A stretch of DNA of 64,000 nucleotides, from contig CAVRGT010000005.1 of the NCBI GenBank assembly GCA_963720805.1, forward strand, positions 1 through 64,000, written 5' to 3'. The stretch comes from VRUE01 sp963720805 (GTDB lineage: Bacteria > Actinomycetota > Thermoleophilia > Solirubrobacterales > 70-9). Shown piece after piece: positions 1 through 9,648 of this stretch. The notes below the pieces were generated by a model, which saw only the letters and a program-made list of their open reading frames with translations, ran no database searches and had not been told where the DNA came from. Both the position numbers and the translations under genes were made by a program. The stretch's first letter is position 1; each line of letters begins with the position of its first letter.

Positions 1-2104
1 CACCAACGACGCCAACACCGGGCCCGAACAATCGCTGGCCCAGATCGAACGCGACGACCTCAGCGGCGGGGAAGTCGAAGACAAAGAATTCATCTCTCCC
101 TGCACACGGTCGGCGTCGCCGTCGACGGCTCTCACATCTACTGGGCCGACCCGGCGGCGGGGACGATCGGCCGGGCCGACATCGACGGCAAAAAACGCGA
201 GCCCACCTTCATCGTCCCCGGCCCGGTGGAATGCGAAGTCAAAGGCCAACCGGGAGTCTTCGAAGAGACCCCAAGCCGCCCCCGCTACGTCGCCGTTGAC
301 TCCGAACACATCTACTGGACCAACACCGGCTGCAGCAACCCGGAAACCGGAGAAGCGATCGAAGGCACCGGGACGATCGGGCGGGCCGACATCGACGGAA
401 GCGAAGCCGGCGTCGAAGCTGCCTTCATCAAAGGCGCCTCCAACCCGCAGGGGATCGCGGTCAACTCAACCCACATCTACTGGGCCAACGCCGGCACGCT
501 TGCCGGGGTGAGGGCGATCGGGCGGGCCACGATCGACGGAGGGGAAGTCAATCAGAGCTTCATCAAAGCAACGGGGGGCGGCACGAAACCATACGGCGTG
601 ACGCTGAACCTTTCCCACCTCTACTACAGCGGCAACGAAGAGGGTGAAGACAACGCTTACATCTGGCGCTTCCCACTTGACGGCAGCGGGGAAGGAATCC
701 GCTTCGTCGGCGAAGAAGGCCGCCGCGGCCTAGCGGTCGACTCGGGCCACGTCTACTGGGCGACCCAGGGCGAAGGAAGCGATCGGGCGGGCCGATCTCG
801 AACTCGAAAACAAGGAAAACGAATTCATCGAACTCGAAGGCACCCCAACGGGCTCGCCGCCGGGGCCAAACACCTCTACTGGGCGATAAACGGGGAAGCC
901 GCGACCAACCCCGGCAACGACCTCTACCGCTACGGCCCCGGGAAGGGCGAGCTCACCGACCTGACACCTCTTCCCGGCGGAAACGGGGCAGAAGTGCAGG
1001 GCGTGGTGGGTGCCTCCGCCGACGGCAAATAGGTCTACTTCGTCGCCAACGGAGTGCTCGACGAGGCCGAAGAAGCGAAACCGGGGAATTGCAAGGGGAC
1101 GCTGGGCTCGGCCTCAGGCAGCTGCAACCTCTACCTCTGGCAGGAAGGATCGATCAGTCTGGTGGCGCGGCTGGATGCCGGGGGCAGCTTCGGTACAGAC
1201 GCGCTCAACTGGGCCGGTACGCCGCGGGAACAGTTCGGCACCGCCAGCTACGTCGCCAACCGCCTTCCTCAGCGCTGACGGGAAGTCCCTGCTCTTTCGC
1301 TCCCAAAACAAGCTCAGCGCCTATGACAACGAAGGCGTGCCCGAGTTCTACCGCTTCCGCGTCGGCGACCCGGCGGGGATCCGCTGCGTCAGCTGCAACC
1401 CGGCGGGCGAAGCGGCGGCGGGAGGCCCGAGCACGGGTCAGGTTCTCTTCCCGGCCCTGGGACCGCTGGCCGGTGGGGTGTCGGCGGTCTCCGCCCGCAT
1501 CCTCTCCGCCGACGGCGATCGGGCCTTCTTTGAAACCTCCGAAGCGCTGGTCCCCGAAGACACCAACGGCCAGGGCGGCTGTCCGGTCTGGGGCACGGGG
1601 TGCAGTTCTATCCCCGCCTGCCTCGACGTCTATGAGTGGGAGGCCCCCGGAGCCACAGGGGGAACCTGCGAAGAATCCTCGGCCTCCTTCAGCCCCATAA
1701 ACGGCGGCTGCGTCTACCTGCTCTCGACCGGCAAGAGCAAGTTCCCCTCGCTCTTCGCCGACGCCTCGGCCGACGGCAAAGACGTCTTCTTCTTCACCCG
1801 CCGGCAGCTGGTCGGCCAAGACGAAGACGAACTGCAAGACGTCTATGACGCCCGCGTGGGGGGCGGCCTGCCGGCCCAGAACCCGCAGCCGGTGATCCCC
1901 TGCGGATCGATCCCGTCCTGCCACGGCCCCGAGCAGACCCCGCCGGTGGAATCCTCGCCCACCACCCCGAGCTTCCTCGGCCCCGCCGACCCGGCGCCCA
2001 AACACAAACGCCACAAGACCCACAAGAAACACAAGGCCCACAAAACCCACAAAACCCACAAGACCCACAAGCGAGCCGGCTCCAAGGAAAGGAGCGCCCG
2101 GTGA
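1..2104 (+). pseudogene. Secreted beta-propeller-like protein, frame-disrupted, 5' end outside window
   Basis: The translation is built from repeats of a (V/I)YW(A/T)(N/D) strand followed by a GTIGRADIDG-like strand about every 45-50 residues. This is the look of a YWTD/NHL-type beta-propeller. The C-terminal half has an SADG..LLF pattern and ends in a Lys/His-rich tail. The frame changes near 100, 783, 843 and 1269, and an in-frame TAG lies at 1030-1032, where GDGK is followed by VYFVANG. Restoring these gives one continuous protein, so the gene is either error-laden or a recent pseudogene. The stop overlaps the GTG of the next gene (GTGA), so the two were probably co-translated. The ligand and role are unknown. 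A cell-surface location is inferred from the style of the neighbouring gene. Confidence 0.6.
2000..2071 (+). repeat. Short tandem repeat coding a Lys/His/Thr tail
   Basis: Imperfect tandem copies of a 9-base unit close to CACAARACC encode (K-T-H)n-like repeats at the very C-terminus of the upstream protein. The last four units are nearly identical (ACCCACAAA or ACCCACAAG). Such a tail could bind the anionic cell wall or metal, and the tract can expand or contract by slippage. Confidence 0.7.
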
Positions 2105-5100
2105 GCGCCCGCAAGGCCACGCTCGCCGCGATCGCCCTCTGCTGCGCGGCGGCGGCGCTCGCCCCGGCCCCGGCCACGGCAGCGGGCGCCCCGGCCTGGT
2201 CGCTTTCGATCACGCCGATGCCCTCGAACTTCGCGATCGGCGCCGACCCCGAGCCGCAGTACCTGATCAGCGCCACCAACGTCGGCGAAGCCCCCGCGGG
2301 GGGCGAAGCGATCGTGCTCGAAGCGCTGCTGCCGGCTGGGCTGGCGCCCTCCAAAGTGAGCGCCCTCGACAACGACCCCGACACCGCCAATCCGCCCAGC
2401 TGCTCGATCGCCGCCCAGACGGTCACCTGCGAAACCGCGGAATCGCTCGGCCCCGGCCGTCTCCTGCTGGCCCAGGTAGACGTCGCGGTCTCAGGCCCCG
2501 AAGGCCCGACGACGACCACGGCCTCGATCAGCGGCGGCGGCGCCGCGAAAGTCAGCGCCACCTTGCTCACCAGGGTCCAGGCCGCCCCGCTTGAATTCGG
2601 CTTCCTCCCCGGCTTCAGTGCCCCCACCACCGACGGGGAAGGCTCCCCGGCCACCCTGGCGGGCTCTCACCCCTACCAGCAGACCGTCGCCTTCGGCCTG
2701 CCGACGGTCAACCCCGGCGACGGGCTGACCAACGCCGGGCACGCCCGCGACATCTACCCCGAGCTGCCGCGGGGCCTGCTCGGCTCCCCCGCTGCCTCAC
2801 CGGTGCTTTGCACCGAGGCCGAGCTGACCGGCAGCGAGGGCTGCCCCGATCCCTCCCAGATCGGCCTCGCCGACATCACCACCCTGGTCGGCAAAGTGGG
2901 CACCAACGGCATCTCCACCACCGGCCTGTTCAACATGGTCCCGCCACCCGGCGCCGCGGCGGAGTTCGCCACCAACGTCGCCGGCGCCGGCATCTTCGTC
3001 CACATCCTCGCCGGGGTGCGCTCCGACGGCGACTACGGCGCCGAGGCCGCCACCCACGACATCCTCGCCCTCGGCACCCAGCCGATCTTCAGCATCCAGG
3101 CCCAGATCTGGGGCGATCCCTCCGCCGCGGCCCACGACCACGTCCGCGGCGAATGCGTGAGCGGCGAAGGCTCCTGCCCGGTGGGCGCCCGGGAAACCGC
3201 CTTCCTGACGATGCCAAGCGATTGCCCCGGCGAGCCGCTGCCCTTCGCGGTCCTCGCCGACAGCTGGGAGGAACCGTTCCCCGAATTCGAAGAACGCGAA
3301 GCGCGCTATGAAAGCGCCGACCTCGCCGGGGACCCGGTCTCGGTCCAAGGCTGCGGCGAGCTGAAATTCGAACCGACGATCACCGCCCGCCCGAGTACCA
3401 ACCTCACCGACTCCCCCGCGGGCCTTGACCTCACCCTGCACCAGCCCCAAGACACCAACCTGGACTCGCGCTCCACCGCGGCGCTGCGCGACGCGGTCAT
3501 CCGCTTCCCCGCCGGGCTGGCGGTAAACCCCTCCCAGGCGGCGGGCCTCGGCGCCTGCTCAGAGGATGAGATCGGCTTCGAAGCCAACCAAGAAGGCACG
3601 CTCTCCTTCTCCAAGGAACCGCAAAGCTGCCCCGACGCGGCCAAGATCGGCACCCTCGCGGTCTCCTCGCCGCTGCTGGTCGCCCGCAACGCCGATCACG
3701 AAGTCGAAGAAACCCCCGAAGGGGACCCGGTCTTGGAAGCGCTGCACGGCTCCCTCTACATCGCCAAGCCCTTCGCCAACCCCTTCGGCTCGCTGATCGC
3801 CGTCTACCTGGTGGTCGAAGACAAAAAGACCGGCATCGTCGCCAAGCTGGCCGGCAAAGGCGAGCTTGACCCCGGCACGGGCCAGATAACCACCTTCGTG
3901 CGAGAAAACCCCGAGCTGGCGCTCCAAGACGTCGTGGTTCACCTCTTCGACGGCCCGCGCGGGCCGCTCCTCACCCCGCCGACCTGCGGTGAGTTCGCCA
4001 CCGAAACCGACCTCACCCCCTGGAGCGCCCCCGAAGGCAAACACGCTCACCCCGGCTCGAGCTTTCAGACCACGGCCACGCCGAGAGGGGGAAGCTGCCC
4101 GACCGGCGAGTCACAGCTGCCAAACGCCCCCAAGCTGAGCGCCGGCACCGAGAACCCCACCGCGGGCAAATACAGCCCGCTGATCTTCAAGGTGTCCCGC
4201 GAAGACGCCGGCCAGCGCCTGGGCAAGATCGAAGCCACCTTGCCCGGCGGCCTCTCGGCCAAGCTGGCGGGAGTCGGCACCTGCTCTGAGCAAGACATCG
4301 CCAAGGCCCGCTCGCGCGAAGCACCCCGGATGGGAGCCCTCGAGCAGGCCGACCCCAGCTGCCCGGCCTCATCTGAGATCGGCGTCCTCAACGCCGCCGC
4401 CGGCGCCGGGCCCACCCCCTACTACACCCAAGGCCACGCCTACCTCGCCCCCCCTTACAAGGGCGCCCCGCTCTCGATCGTGGCGATCGCCCCCGCCGTC
4501 GCCGGTCCCTTTGACCTCGGCACGGTGGTGGTGCGAAGCGCGCTCTACCTCGATCCCGTCAGCGCCCAGGCGCGGATCGTCTCCGATCCGCTGCCCGCCG
4601 TCCTGCACGGAGTGCCGCTTGACGTGCGCTCGGTCGCGGTGCGCGCCGAGCGGCCCGAATTCAGCCTCAACCCGACCTCTTGCGATGAGAAGTCCTTCGG
4701 CGGGCAGGTGCTCTCGACCCTGGGTCAGGCCGCACCGCTGTTTGAGCGCTTCCAGCTCGGCGGCTGCAAATCCCTCCCCTACAAGCCGAAGATGAACGTC
4801 CGCCTCTTCGGCCCGACCCACCGCGGCGCTCACCCGCGCCTGAAGGCCGTCTTCACCGCCAAGCCCGGGGAAGCCAATACCTCCCGCGTCTCCTTTGCCT
4901 TGCCCAAATCGGAGTTCATCGACCAGGCCCACTTCCGCACGATCTGCACCCGCGTGCAGTTCGCCGCCAACCAGTGCCCGCCGGGCTCGATCTACGGCCA
5001 CATCAAGGCCACCAGCCCGCTCGTGGACTACCCGGTCCAAGGCCCGATCTACCTGCGCTCCTCCTCTCACAAGCTGCCCGACGTGGTGGCGGCGCTGCGC

Positions 5101-5394
5101 GGCCCGCCCTACCAGCCGGTCGAGGTCGACCTCGACGGCCGCGTGGACTCCGTCCACGGCGGCATCCGCACCATCTTTGAGAGCGTCCCCGACCTGCCGG
5201 TGACCAAGGCGATAATCACCCTGCAGGGCGGTAAGAAGGGCCTCTTTCAAAACTCGACCGACATCTGCAAGGGCACCTGGCGCGCCACGCTCAAGCTCAA
5301 CGCCCAAAACGGCAAGGTCCACGACACCAAGCCCAAGCTGCACGCCGCCCGCTGCGCCAAGAAGGGCAAGGGCAAGAAGCGGGGACGAAATTAG
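2101..5394 (+). CDS. Large secreted repeat protein with DUF11-like domain
   Basis: This is a 1097-residue protein. A signal peptide is clear: a basic N-terminus, an alanine-rich hydrophobic stretch to about residue 25, and an ATAA-type cleavage site. Residues about 35-110 read like a DUF11-type beta-sandwich (ATNVGEAPAGGE, LPAGL). The remainder is a series of long beta-rich segments with paired cysteines. It ends in a Lys-rich tail (KKGKGKKRGRN), like its upstream neighbour. The GTG start overlaps the upstream stop. No enzymatic motif is visible. A role in the cell envelope or in surface display is inferred only from secretion and the basic tail. This family style is common in Solirubrobacterales. 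Confidence 0.72.
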   Translation: MSARKATLAAIALCCAAAALAPAPATAAGAPAWSLSITPMPSNFAIGADPEPQYLISATNVGEAPAGGEAIVLEALLPAGLAPSKVSALDNDPDTANPPSCSIAAQTVTCETAESLGPGRLLLAQVDVAVSGPEGPTTTTASISGGGAAKVSATLLTRVQAAPLEFGFLPGFSAPTTDGEGSPATLAGSHPYQQTVAFGLPTVNPGDGLTNAGHARDIYPELPRGLLGSPAASPVLCTEAELTGSEGCPDPSQIGLADITTLVGKVGTNGISTTGLFNMVPPPGAAAEFATNVAGAGIFVHILAGVRSDGDYGAEAATHDILALGTQPIFSIQAQIWGDPSAAAHDHVRGECVSGEGSCPVGARETAFLTMPSDCPGEPLPFAVLADSWEEPFPEFEEREARYESADLAGDPVSVQGCGELKFEPTITARPSTNLTDSPAGLDLTLHQPQDTNLDSRSTAALRDAVIRFPAGLAVNPSQAAGLGACSEDEIGFEANQEGTLSFSKEPQSCPDAAKIGTLAVSSPLLVARNADHEVEETPEGDPVLEALHGSLYIAKPFANPFGSLIAVYLVVEDKKTGIVAKLAGKGELDPGTGQITTFVRENPELALQDVVVHLFDGPRGPLLTPPTCGEFATETDLTPWSAPEGKHAHPGSSFQTTATPRGGSCPTGESQLPNAPKLSAGTENPTAGKYSPLIFKVSREDAGQRLGKIEATLPGGLSAKLAGVGTCSEQDIAKARSREAPRMGALEQADPSCPASSEIGVLNAAAGAGPTPYYTQGHAYLAPPYKGAPLSIVAIAPAVAGPFDLGTVVVRSALYLDPVSAQARIVSDPLPAVLHGVPLDVRSVAVRAERPEFSLNPTSCDEKSFGGQVLSTLGQAAPLFERFQLGGCKSLPYKPKMNVRLFGPTHRGAHPRLKAVFTAKPGEANTSRVSFALPKSEFIDQAHFRTICTRVQFAANQCPPGSIYGHIKATSPLVDYPVQGPIYLRSSSHKLPDVVAALRGPPYQPVEVDLDGRVDSVHGGIRTIFESVPDLPVTKAIITLQGGKKGLFQNSTDICKGTWRATLKLNAQNGKVHDTKPKLHAARCAKKGKGKKRGRN

Positions 5395-5506
5395 CGAAAA
5401 AGCTCAGCGGCCTGTTGAGCTGCGCACCCGGGCGATCAGCTCTTCACAGAAGCGAAGCGCACCGCGCGCCGAGTCGGGTGTGGTGAATCGGTGGATTGAG
5501 CTAAAC

Positions 5507-5536
5507 TTGTCGCAACGAAAAACGTTGCGCTATAGT
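5507..5536 (+). promoter_or_regulatory. Promoter with inverted-repeat operator before the Xre/RES pair
   Basis: A perfect inverted repeat, CGCAACG (5511-5517) and CGTTGCG (5523-5529), is separated by AAAAA. It sits directly before a -10-like TATAGT (5531-5536). The start codon is 8 bases after the -10, so the transcript is probably leaderless. An imperfect -35 (TTGTCG) lies 18 bases upstream of the -10. The repeat lies between -35 and -10, as expected for antitoxin autorepression. A near copy lies upstream of the mutase gene at 39720. Confidence 0.55.
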
Positions 5537-5544
5537 CAAGGTCT

Positions 5545-5877
5545 ATGCCGGTTGGGACCGCCGAGAAGATCACCGCGCTTAGTCACGACCTTGGCTCGCA
5601 ACGGCGCCTCGCCGATCTGCTGGGAGTCAGTCCAGCCCAGGTGTCTCGTTGGCGGCAGGGCGGCGGTATCGATCTCGCCAATGCCGAGCGCGTAGACCTC
5701 CTCGAGCTGGTGGTCGCCAGCCTGCTTCGCCTCTACCCCGCCGAGGCTGCCGAACTGTGGCTGCAGGGATTCAATCCCCATCTCGGCGATCGTCGCCCGA
5801 TCGACCTGGTCCGAGCCGGGCGAGCCCAGGAGCTGCTCGGTGCGATCGCGGCAGAGCGCTCCGGCAGCTTTGCGTGA
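5545..5877 (+). CDS. Xre/MbcA/ParS-type antitoxin of a RES toxin-antitoxin pair
   Basis: This 110-residue protein has an N-terminal helix-turn-helix (about residues 10-40; QRRLADLLGVSPAQVSRW). Its C-terminal domain carries the hallmark run LWLQGFNPHLGDRRPIDLVR, typical of the toxin-binding domain of Xre-type antitoxins (DUF2384 family). Its stop overlaps the start of the RES gene (GTGA), as in known pairs. It should bind and neutralise the RES toxin and repress its own promoter through the inverted repeat just upstream. The family assignment is firm; the operator assignment is inference. Confidence 0.85.
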   Translation: MPVGTAEKITALSHDLGSQRRLADLLGVSPAQVSRWRQGGGIDLANAERVDLLELVVASLLRLYPAEAAELWLQGFNPHLGDRRPIDLVRAGRAQELLGAIAAERSGSFA

Positions 5878-6431
5878 GGCTCTGGCGGGCGCTGCCGCTT
5901 GACGAGCGGTCCGGACCCGACCAACCTGGTGGCGCACTCTGGTTTCCGCGCGAACAGCAGGGGGCCGGCAGGCACGACAACCCCGAGCTGTACGGATGTA
6001 TCTATGTCGCCGAGGATCCAGTCTCGGCGGTGGCCGAGCAGCTGGCGCCGTTCCGAGGCAGCGGCACTCTGGTGCCGTCGATGTTCACTCGCTTTGGTTT
6101 GCCCCTTGCTCTCGTTGCCATAGACCTCGTCGATGGGATGCCGGTCGTCGACCTTGACGATCCCCGAGTACTCGATCAGGAGGGCCTGCGCCCATCCCAG
6201 ATCGCGACGCGGCTAAGGAGCGCGACCCAGCTGCAGGCGGCCGAGATTTACGCAGCGCACCCCGGCGCGATCGCAATTCGCTGGTGGTCGACACTCGAGG
6301 CAAGCTGGATCAACTGGACGCTCTTCGATCGAGTTACCCCGGAGTTGCAATTGGTGGAAACCGTGCGGCTCGGATTGGATAGCCCCGTGGTGTTGGAGGC
6401 GGGGGAGCTCCTCGGCATCTCTTCGGCATAG
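5874..6431 (+). CDS. RES-domain toxin (NAD-degrading family)
   Basis: This 185-residue protein fits the RES family in length and motifs: an early Arg (LWRAL), G-LWFPREQQGAGRHDNPE, then YVAEDPVSAVAEQL, and a C-terminal segment with RWWSTLEASWINWTLFDR. Characterised RES toxins deplete NAD+ and arrest growth until the Xre antitoxin rescues the cell. I chose the GTG at 5874 because it overlaps the antitoxin stop by 4 bases and begins the conserved segment VRLWRALP. Together with the upstream gene it forms a complete, apparently intact module. Confidence 0.8.
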   Translation: MRLWRALPLDERSGPDQPGGALWFPREQQGAGRHDNPELYGCIYVAEDPVSAVAEQLAPFRGSGTLVPSMFTRFGLPLALVAIDLVDGMPVVDLDDPRVLDQEGLRPSQIATRLRSATQLQAAEIYAAHPGAIAIRWWSTLEASWINWTLFDRVTPELQLVETVRLGLDSPVVLEAGELLGISSA

Positions 6432-6533
6432 GCGCGAGGCGGCTGCTGCCGTGCGCGGTGTCGCCCCGACGTTACCTCCTGCAAGGCAGCGTGCAGGCGC
6501 AGGAGCGCCAGGCACGGGGGGGAAGCGAGGGCC

Positions 6534-8171
6534 GTGCGCGATCGCCTGCTCAACGACTCGCTGACCCGCCTTGCCTCCGAGGCGGCGATCAAGCTCAGCG
6601 CCCTTGTCGCCGGCGGCGATCAGATCCCCTATGACGTCGATGCCGAGAGCGGCGACGACTCGCTCTTCTACAGCTACCGGCCGCTGACCTCGCTTTACGT
6701 GCGCGAACGCGGGAGCGAGCTGCGCGATCTGGACGGCTTCGCGCCGGCCCGGGACACGGTTGCCGCCGCCGGTATCGCCACCGCTTACCTGGAGGCCCGC
6801 GGCGAGCAGGTTCCCGGCGACCCGGGTGAGCGCGCGGCCCAGATGCTCACGGTCTTCCTCGCCTCACTCTGGGACGGCTGCACCGAACTTTCGCTCGACC
6901 ACGAGCGCCTGCGCAACTCGCTTGCCGTGCTTGAGGCCGAGACCCGCGGCGCCGAGGAGGCCGAGGTGCTGATCGCGCCCTTGGTCGGGCTGCGGATGCC
7001 GCTGCCGCGCCTGCAACTCGCCCACGGGCTGCAGATCGTCCGCGCCGACTCGATCGAGGCACCGATCGAGGCGATGCGCAGCGAGGGCATGGGCCGCGCC
7101 GCCTGGCAGCCCCAGTTCCTCGCCGTCGCCGAGCAGGGCGAGGGCACCGACAGCGCCGCCGCGGCCCTGGGCCAGCTCGGTGAGCTGATCAGCGTCATGC
7201 ACCTCTTCAAGACCGGCAGCGTCGGCCTCGGCCCCTACGCCTTCGCCCCCACCGGCGAAGGCCGCTGGGCTCGCCTCGCCACCGGCGCTCCCGCCGCCCG
7301 CCCCGGCTCATATGAGCTGAGCGAGGAGGAGGCGATCCAGCTTGCCGAGTTCGCCGCCACGCTGGAGGCCCGCCCCGATCCCGACGGCGCCCTCGCCTGG
7401 GCGGTTGGTCGCTTCGAGCTCGGCTGCGGCCGCGACTCCTCCCTTCAGGGCCTCAGCGACCACCTTTTGGCACTGCGCGCCGTTCTCGACGGCCACGGCC
7501 CGGTCGGCGCCTCGCTGCCGATGCGCGCCTCCGCCCTGATCGCCGACGAGAGCTTCGATCGGATCGAGGCCCGCGAGCGGATCGAGAGCGCCCTCGAGCT
7601 GGAGCGAGCGCTGATGAACGGAACTCCCTCAACCCCCGGCCTGGCGATTGCCGGTTGGATCGAGGAAGGCGTGCGCCGCATCCTGCGCGCAACCGCCCTC
7701 GGCGAGCTCAGCGCCGACCTCAACACCGCCGCCGATGAGACCCTGATCGCCAGTGGCCTCGGCGCCGGCGACAGCGAGATCGCCGTGGCGGAGGAAATCG
7801 CCGCGCCGGCCGAGATCCTCGTCCCCGAGGAGATCCCCGCGGCGGAGGAAATCGCCGTCTCGCGGGAGACCCCGCGCTTCGAGCAGCCCGCCGCCCAAAA
7901 CTTCGAGCCGCCAGAGGAGGAGCACGACATGAGCCAGGAGACACGCATCCTCGAGCCGATTCCGGACGAGGGAGAGATTCGCATCACCGCCACGCCCTGG
8001 CTGGACGAGGTCGGGGTCTCTGACAGCACCCTCGACTTCCCCGCGATCGAGGGCGACGTCGGGCACCGCGACCGGATCGACACCCCCCGCGTCCGCCACC
8101 TCTTCCCAGTGCCAGACGATGCGGACTGGGAGGTCCGCGAGCTCAAGTACGACCACTACCGCGCCGGCTGA
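6534..8171 (+). CDS. Unrecognised 545-residue acidic protein
   Basis: I do not recognise a family. The GTG start lies about 100 bases after the RES toxin. The first 390 residues look like a mostly helical globular domain rich in Leu, Ala and Glu, with no signal peptide or membrane segment. Residues about 410-450 are low-complexity repeats of the type EEIAAPAEILVPEEI. A short C-terminal domain (about 470-545) contains ITATPWLDEVGVSD and ends in LKYDHYRAG. The protein is strongly acidic. It may be a lineage-specific cytoplasmic protein. A link to the adjacent toxin-antitoxin pair is possible but unsupported. A hairpin with CCGGCC and GGCCGG arms follows the stop. Confidence 0.6.
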   Translation: MRDRLLNDSLTRLASEAAIKLSALVAGGDQIPYDVDAESGDDSLFYSYRPLTSLYVRERGSELRDLDGFAPARDTVAAAGIATAYLEARGEQVPGDPGERAAQMLTVFLASLWDGCTELSLDHERLRNSLAVLEAETRGAEEAEVLIAPLVGLRMPLPRLQLAHGLQIVRADSIEAPIEAMRSEGMGRAAWQPQFLAVAEQGEGTDSAAAALGQLGELISVMHLFKTGSVGLGPYAFAPTGEGRWARLATGAPAARPGSYELSEEEAIQLAEFAATLEARPDPDGALAWAVGRFELGCGRDSSLQGLSDHLLALRAVLDGHGPVGASLPMRASALIADESFDRIEARERIESALELERALMNGTPSTPGLAIAGWIEEGVRRILRATALGELSADLNTAADETLIASGLGAGDSEIAVAEEIAAPAEILVPEEIPAAEEIAVSRETPRFEQPAAQNFEPPEEEHDMSQETRILEPIPDEGEIRITATPWLDEVGVSDSTLDFPAIEGDVGHRDRIDTPRVRHLFPVPDDADWEVRELKYDHYRAG

Positions 8172-8496
8172 CCTAACACTGCCGGCCGCAGGCCGGTTCG
8201 TCGCCTCCGTCAGTGGGGGCGCGAAGGTTTCTGAACCTTGCGTCGCTCGGCGGAGCGCAGTCCCTGGTGCTTGGCACAATCGGCCGAACAGGCTGGCTGA
8301 GTCACAAGTCGGCGAGAGGCTCAAATACCGACAGTCGCTCCGCATCGCTCTGGCGGAGGCTTTCGACGTACTCGGCACCCGCAGCGAGACACGGAGCTGC
8401 GCCTGCGGTTTCTTGTACCGCCTCCCTCCAGTGCGGGCGCCACTCAGCAGCGTCCTGCTCCTCCTGCGTCCGGTACCTCATCGATCGATGACGGTA
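8172..8496. other. Gene-free convergent stretch with small hairpins
   Basis: This 325-base gap lies between two convergent genes. It holds a 6-bp GC hairpin (about 8183-8197), possibly a terminator for the upstream gene although no T-run follows. A second hairpin, AAGGTT-TCTG-AACCTT, lies at about 8225-8240. Both strands stay open in some frames but show no recognisable protein, start site or codon pattern. I see no tRNA-like fold. It may hold a small RNA or a gene remnant; I cannot support either. Confidence 0.4.
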
Positions 8497-9648
8497 CTAC
8501 GCCCGGCCCGCTGCGATCTCGATCCGCTCCTCGCTCGAGGCGAACAGGTAGCGGTTAATCTCGGCCAGGCCGGCGAGGTCGTGGACGTCCTCGTCGAGGT
8601 AGGGGACGCGGATCACGCCCTGGGCTCGCAGCTCCTTGGCCAGACGCTCGATGTTGCGGGCGTCGCGCTCGGCCAGCGCTTGGTAATCGGCAAAGTTGTC
8701 GGCGACCCGCTTCGCCAGCTCCTCGTCGCCGAGCTTGTCGGCGAGCGAGGTCTCCAGGTTCCCGCTGCCGGCGCGCAGTTGCTCGGCCGGGTAGTGGACC
8801 TTGTTGACGATGACGCCGCCGAAGGGCAGTTTCGCCTCGACCAGTTTGCGGTGGAAGTAGACCGCCTCGTCGACCGGCTCGCCCTGCGGTCCGCAGACGA
8901 CGAGGAAGCAGGTGCGGGGATCGCCGAGCAGGCTGTTGACCCGCTTGGCCCGGGCCTGGAAGCCGTCGACCATGCCGCTGAAGGCGTTGAAGAACTCGGC
9001 CAGGTCGGCCAGCAGGTCGAAGCCGACGATGCGCTTGAAGACCGAGAGCGCCACCGAGGCACCGCGGCCGGCGACCTTGGCGGCGAGGCCGGTCGGCTTC
9101 ATGAAGACGCGCAGCGAGCGGCCTTCGATGAACTGGGTCAGCCGTTTCGGCGCGTCGAGGAAGTCGAGCGCGTTGCGGCTCGGCGGCGTGTCGAGGACGA
9201 GCAGGTCGAAGCGACCTTCGGTGTGCAGCTCGAAGAGCTTCTCCATCGCCATGTACTCCTGCGAACCGGCGAGGGCGCTGGAGATCTGCTGGTAGATGCG
9301 GTTGTTGAGGACGCGGTCGCGCGCCTCCTCGTCCGGTGCCTGGCGGGCGACGAGCTCGTCGAAGGTCGCCTTGGCGTCGAGCATCATCGCCCAGAGCTCG
9401 CCCTTGATCTCGACGCCCTGCTGCTCGAACAGGGCCGGGTCAACCTGCCTCGCCTCGTTGCCGAGCTCCTTCAGGCCGAGCGAGTCGGCGAGCCGCTTGG
9501 CCGGGTCGATCGTCAGCACGCAGACCTTGAGCCCGCGGGCCGCCATCCCGGTCGCGATCGCGGCCGAGGTTGTCGTCTTGCCGACCCCGCCCGAGCCGGC
9601 GCAGATACAGATGTCCTTGCCCTCGAGGATGTCGCCGACCGCCGGCAT
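8497..9648 (-). CDS. ArsA/GET3-family ATPase, second of a pair
   Basis: This 383-residue protein has the deviant Walker A GSGGVGKTTTSAAIA at about residue 18, a switch I region with TIDPAKRLADSLG, and DLLVLDTPPSRNALDFL as Walker B/switch II. These are ArsA/GET3 (SIMIBI class) hallmarks. The ATG overlaps the stop of the upstream ArsA-like gene (TGATG), so the two are translationally coupled and probably form a heterodimer. Paired ArsA-like proteins of this kind are widespread in actinobacteria. They are annotated as anion-transporting ATPases, but no arsenic genes are near. The actual client is unknown. Confidence 0.85.
   Translation of the reverse strand: MPAVGDILEGKDICICAGSGGVGKTTTSAAIATGMAARGLKVCVLTIDPAKRLADSLGLKELGNEARQVDPALFEQQGVEIKGELWAMMLDAKATFDELVARQAPDEEARDRVLNNRIYQQISSALAGSQEYMAMEKLFELHTEGRFDLLVLDTPPSRNALDFLDAPKRLTQFIEGRSLRVFMKPTGLAAKVAGRGASVALSVFKRIVGFDLLADLAEFFNAFSGMVDGFQARAKRVNSLLGDPRTCFLVVCGPQGEPVDEAVYFHRKLVEAKLPFGGVIVNKVHYPAEQLRAGSGNLETSLADKLGDEELAKRVADNFADYQALAERDARNIERLAKELRAQGVIRVPYLDEDVHDLAGLAEINRYLFASSEERIEIAAGRA

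Noticed and set aside
5395..5544. Possible small gene between the secreted protein and the Xre gene
   Set aside because: No start with a ribosome-binding site and no protein-like frame; only the promoter and operator are supported.
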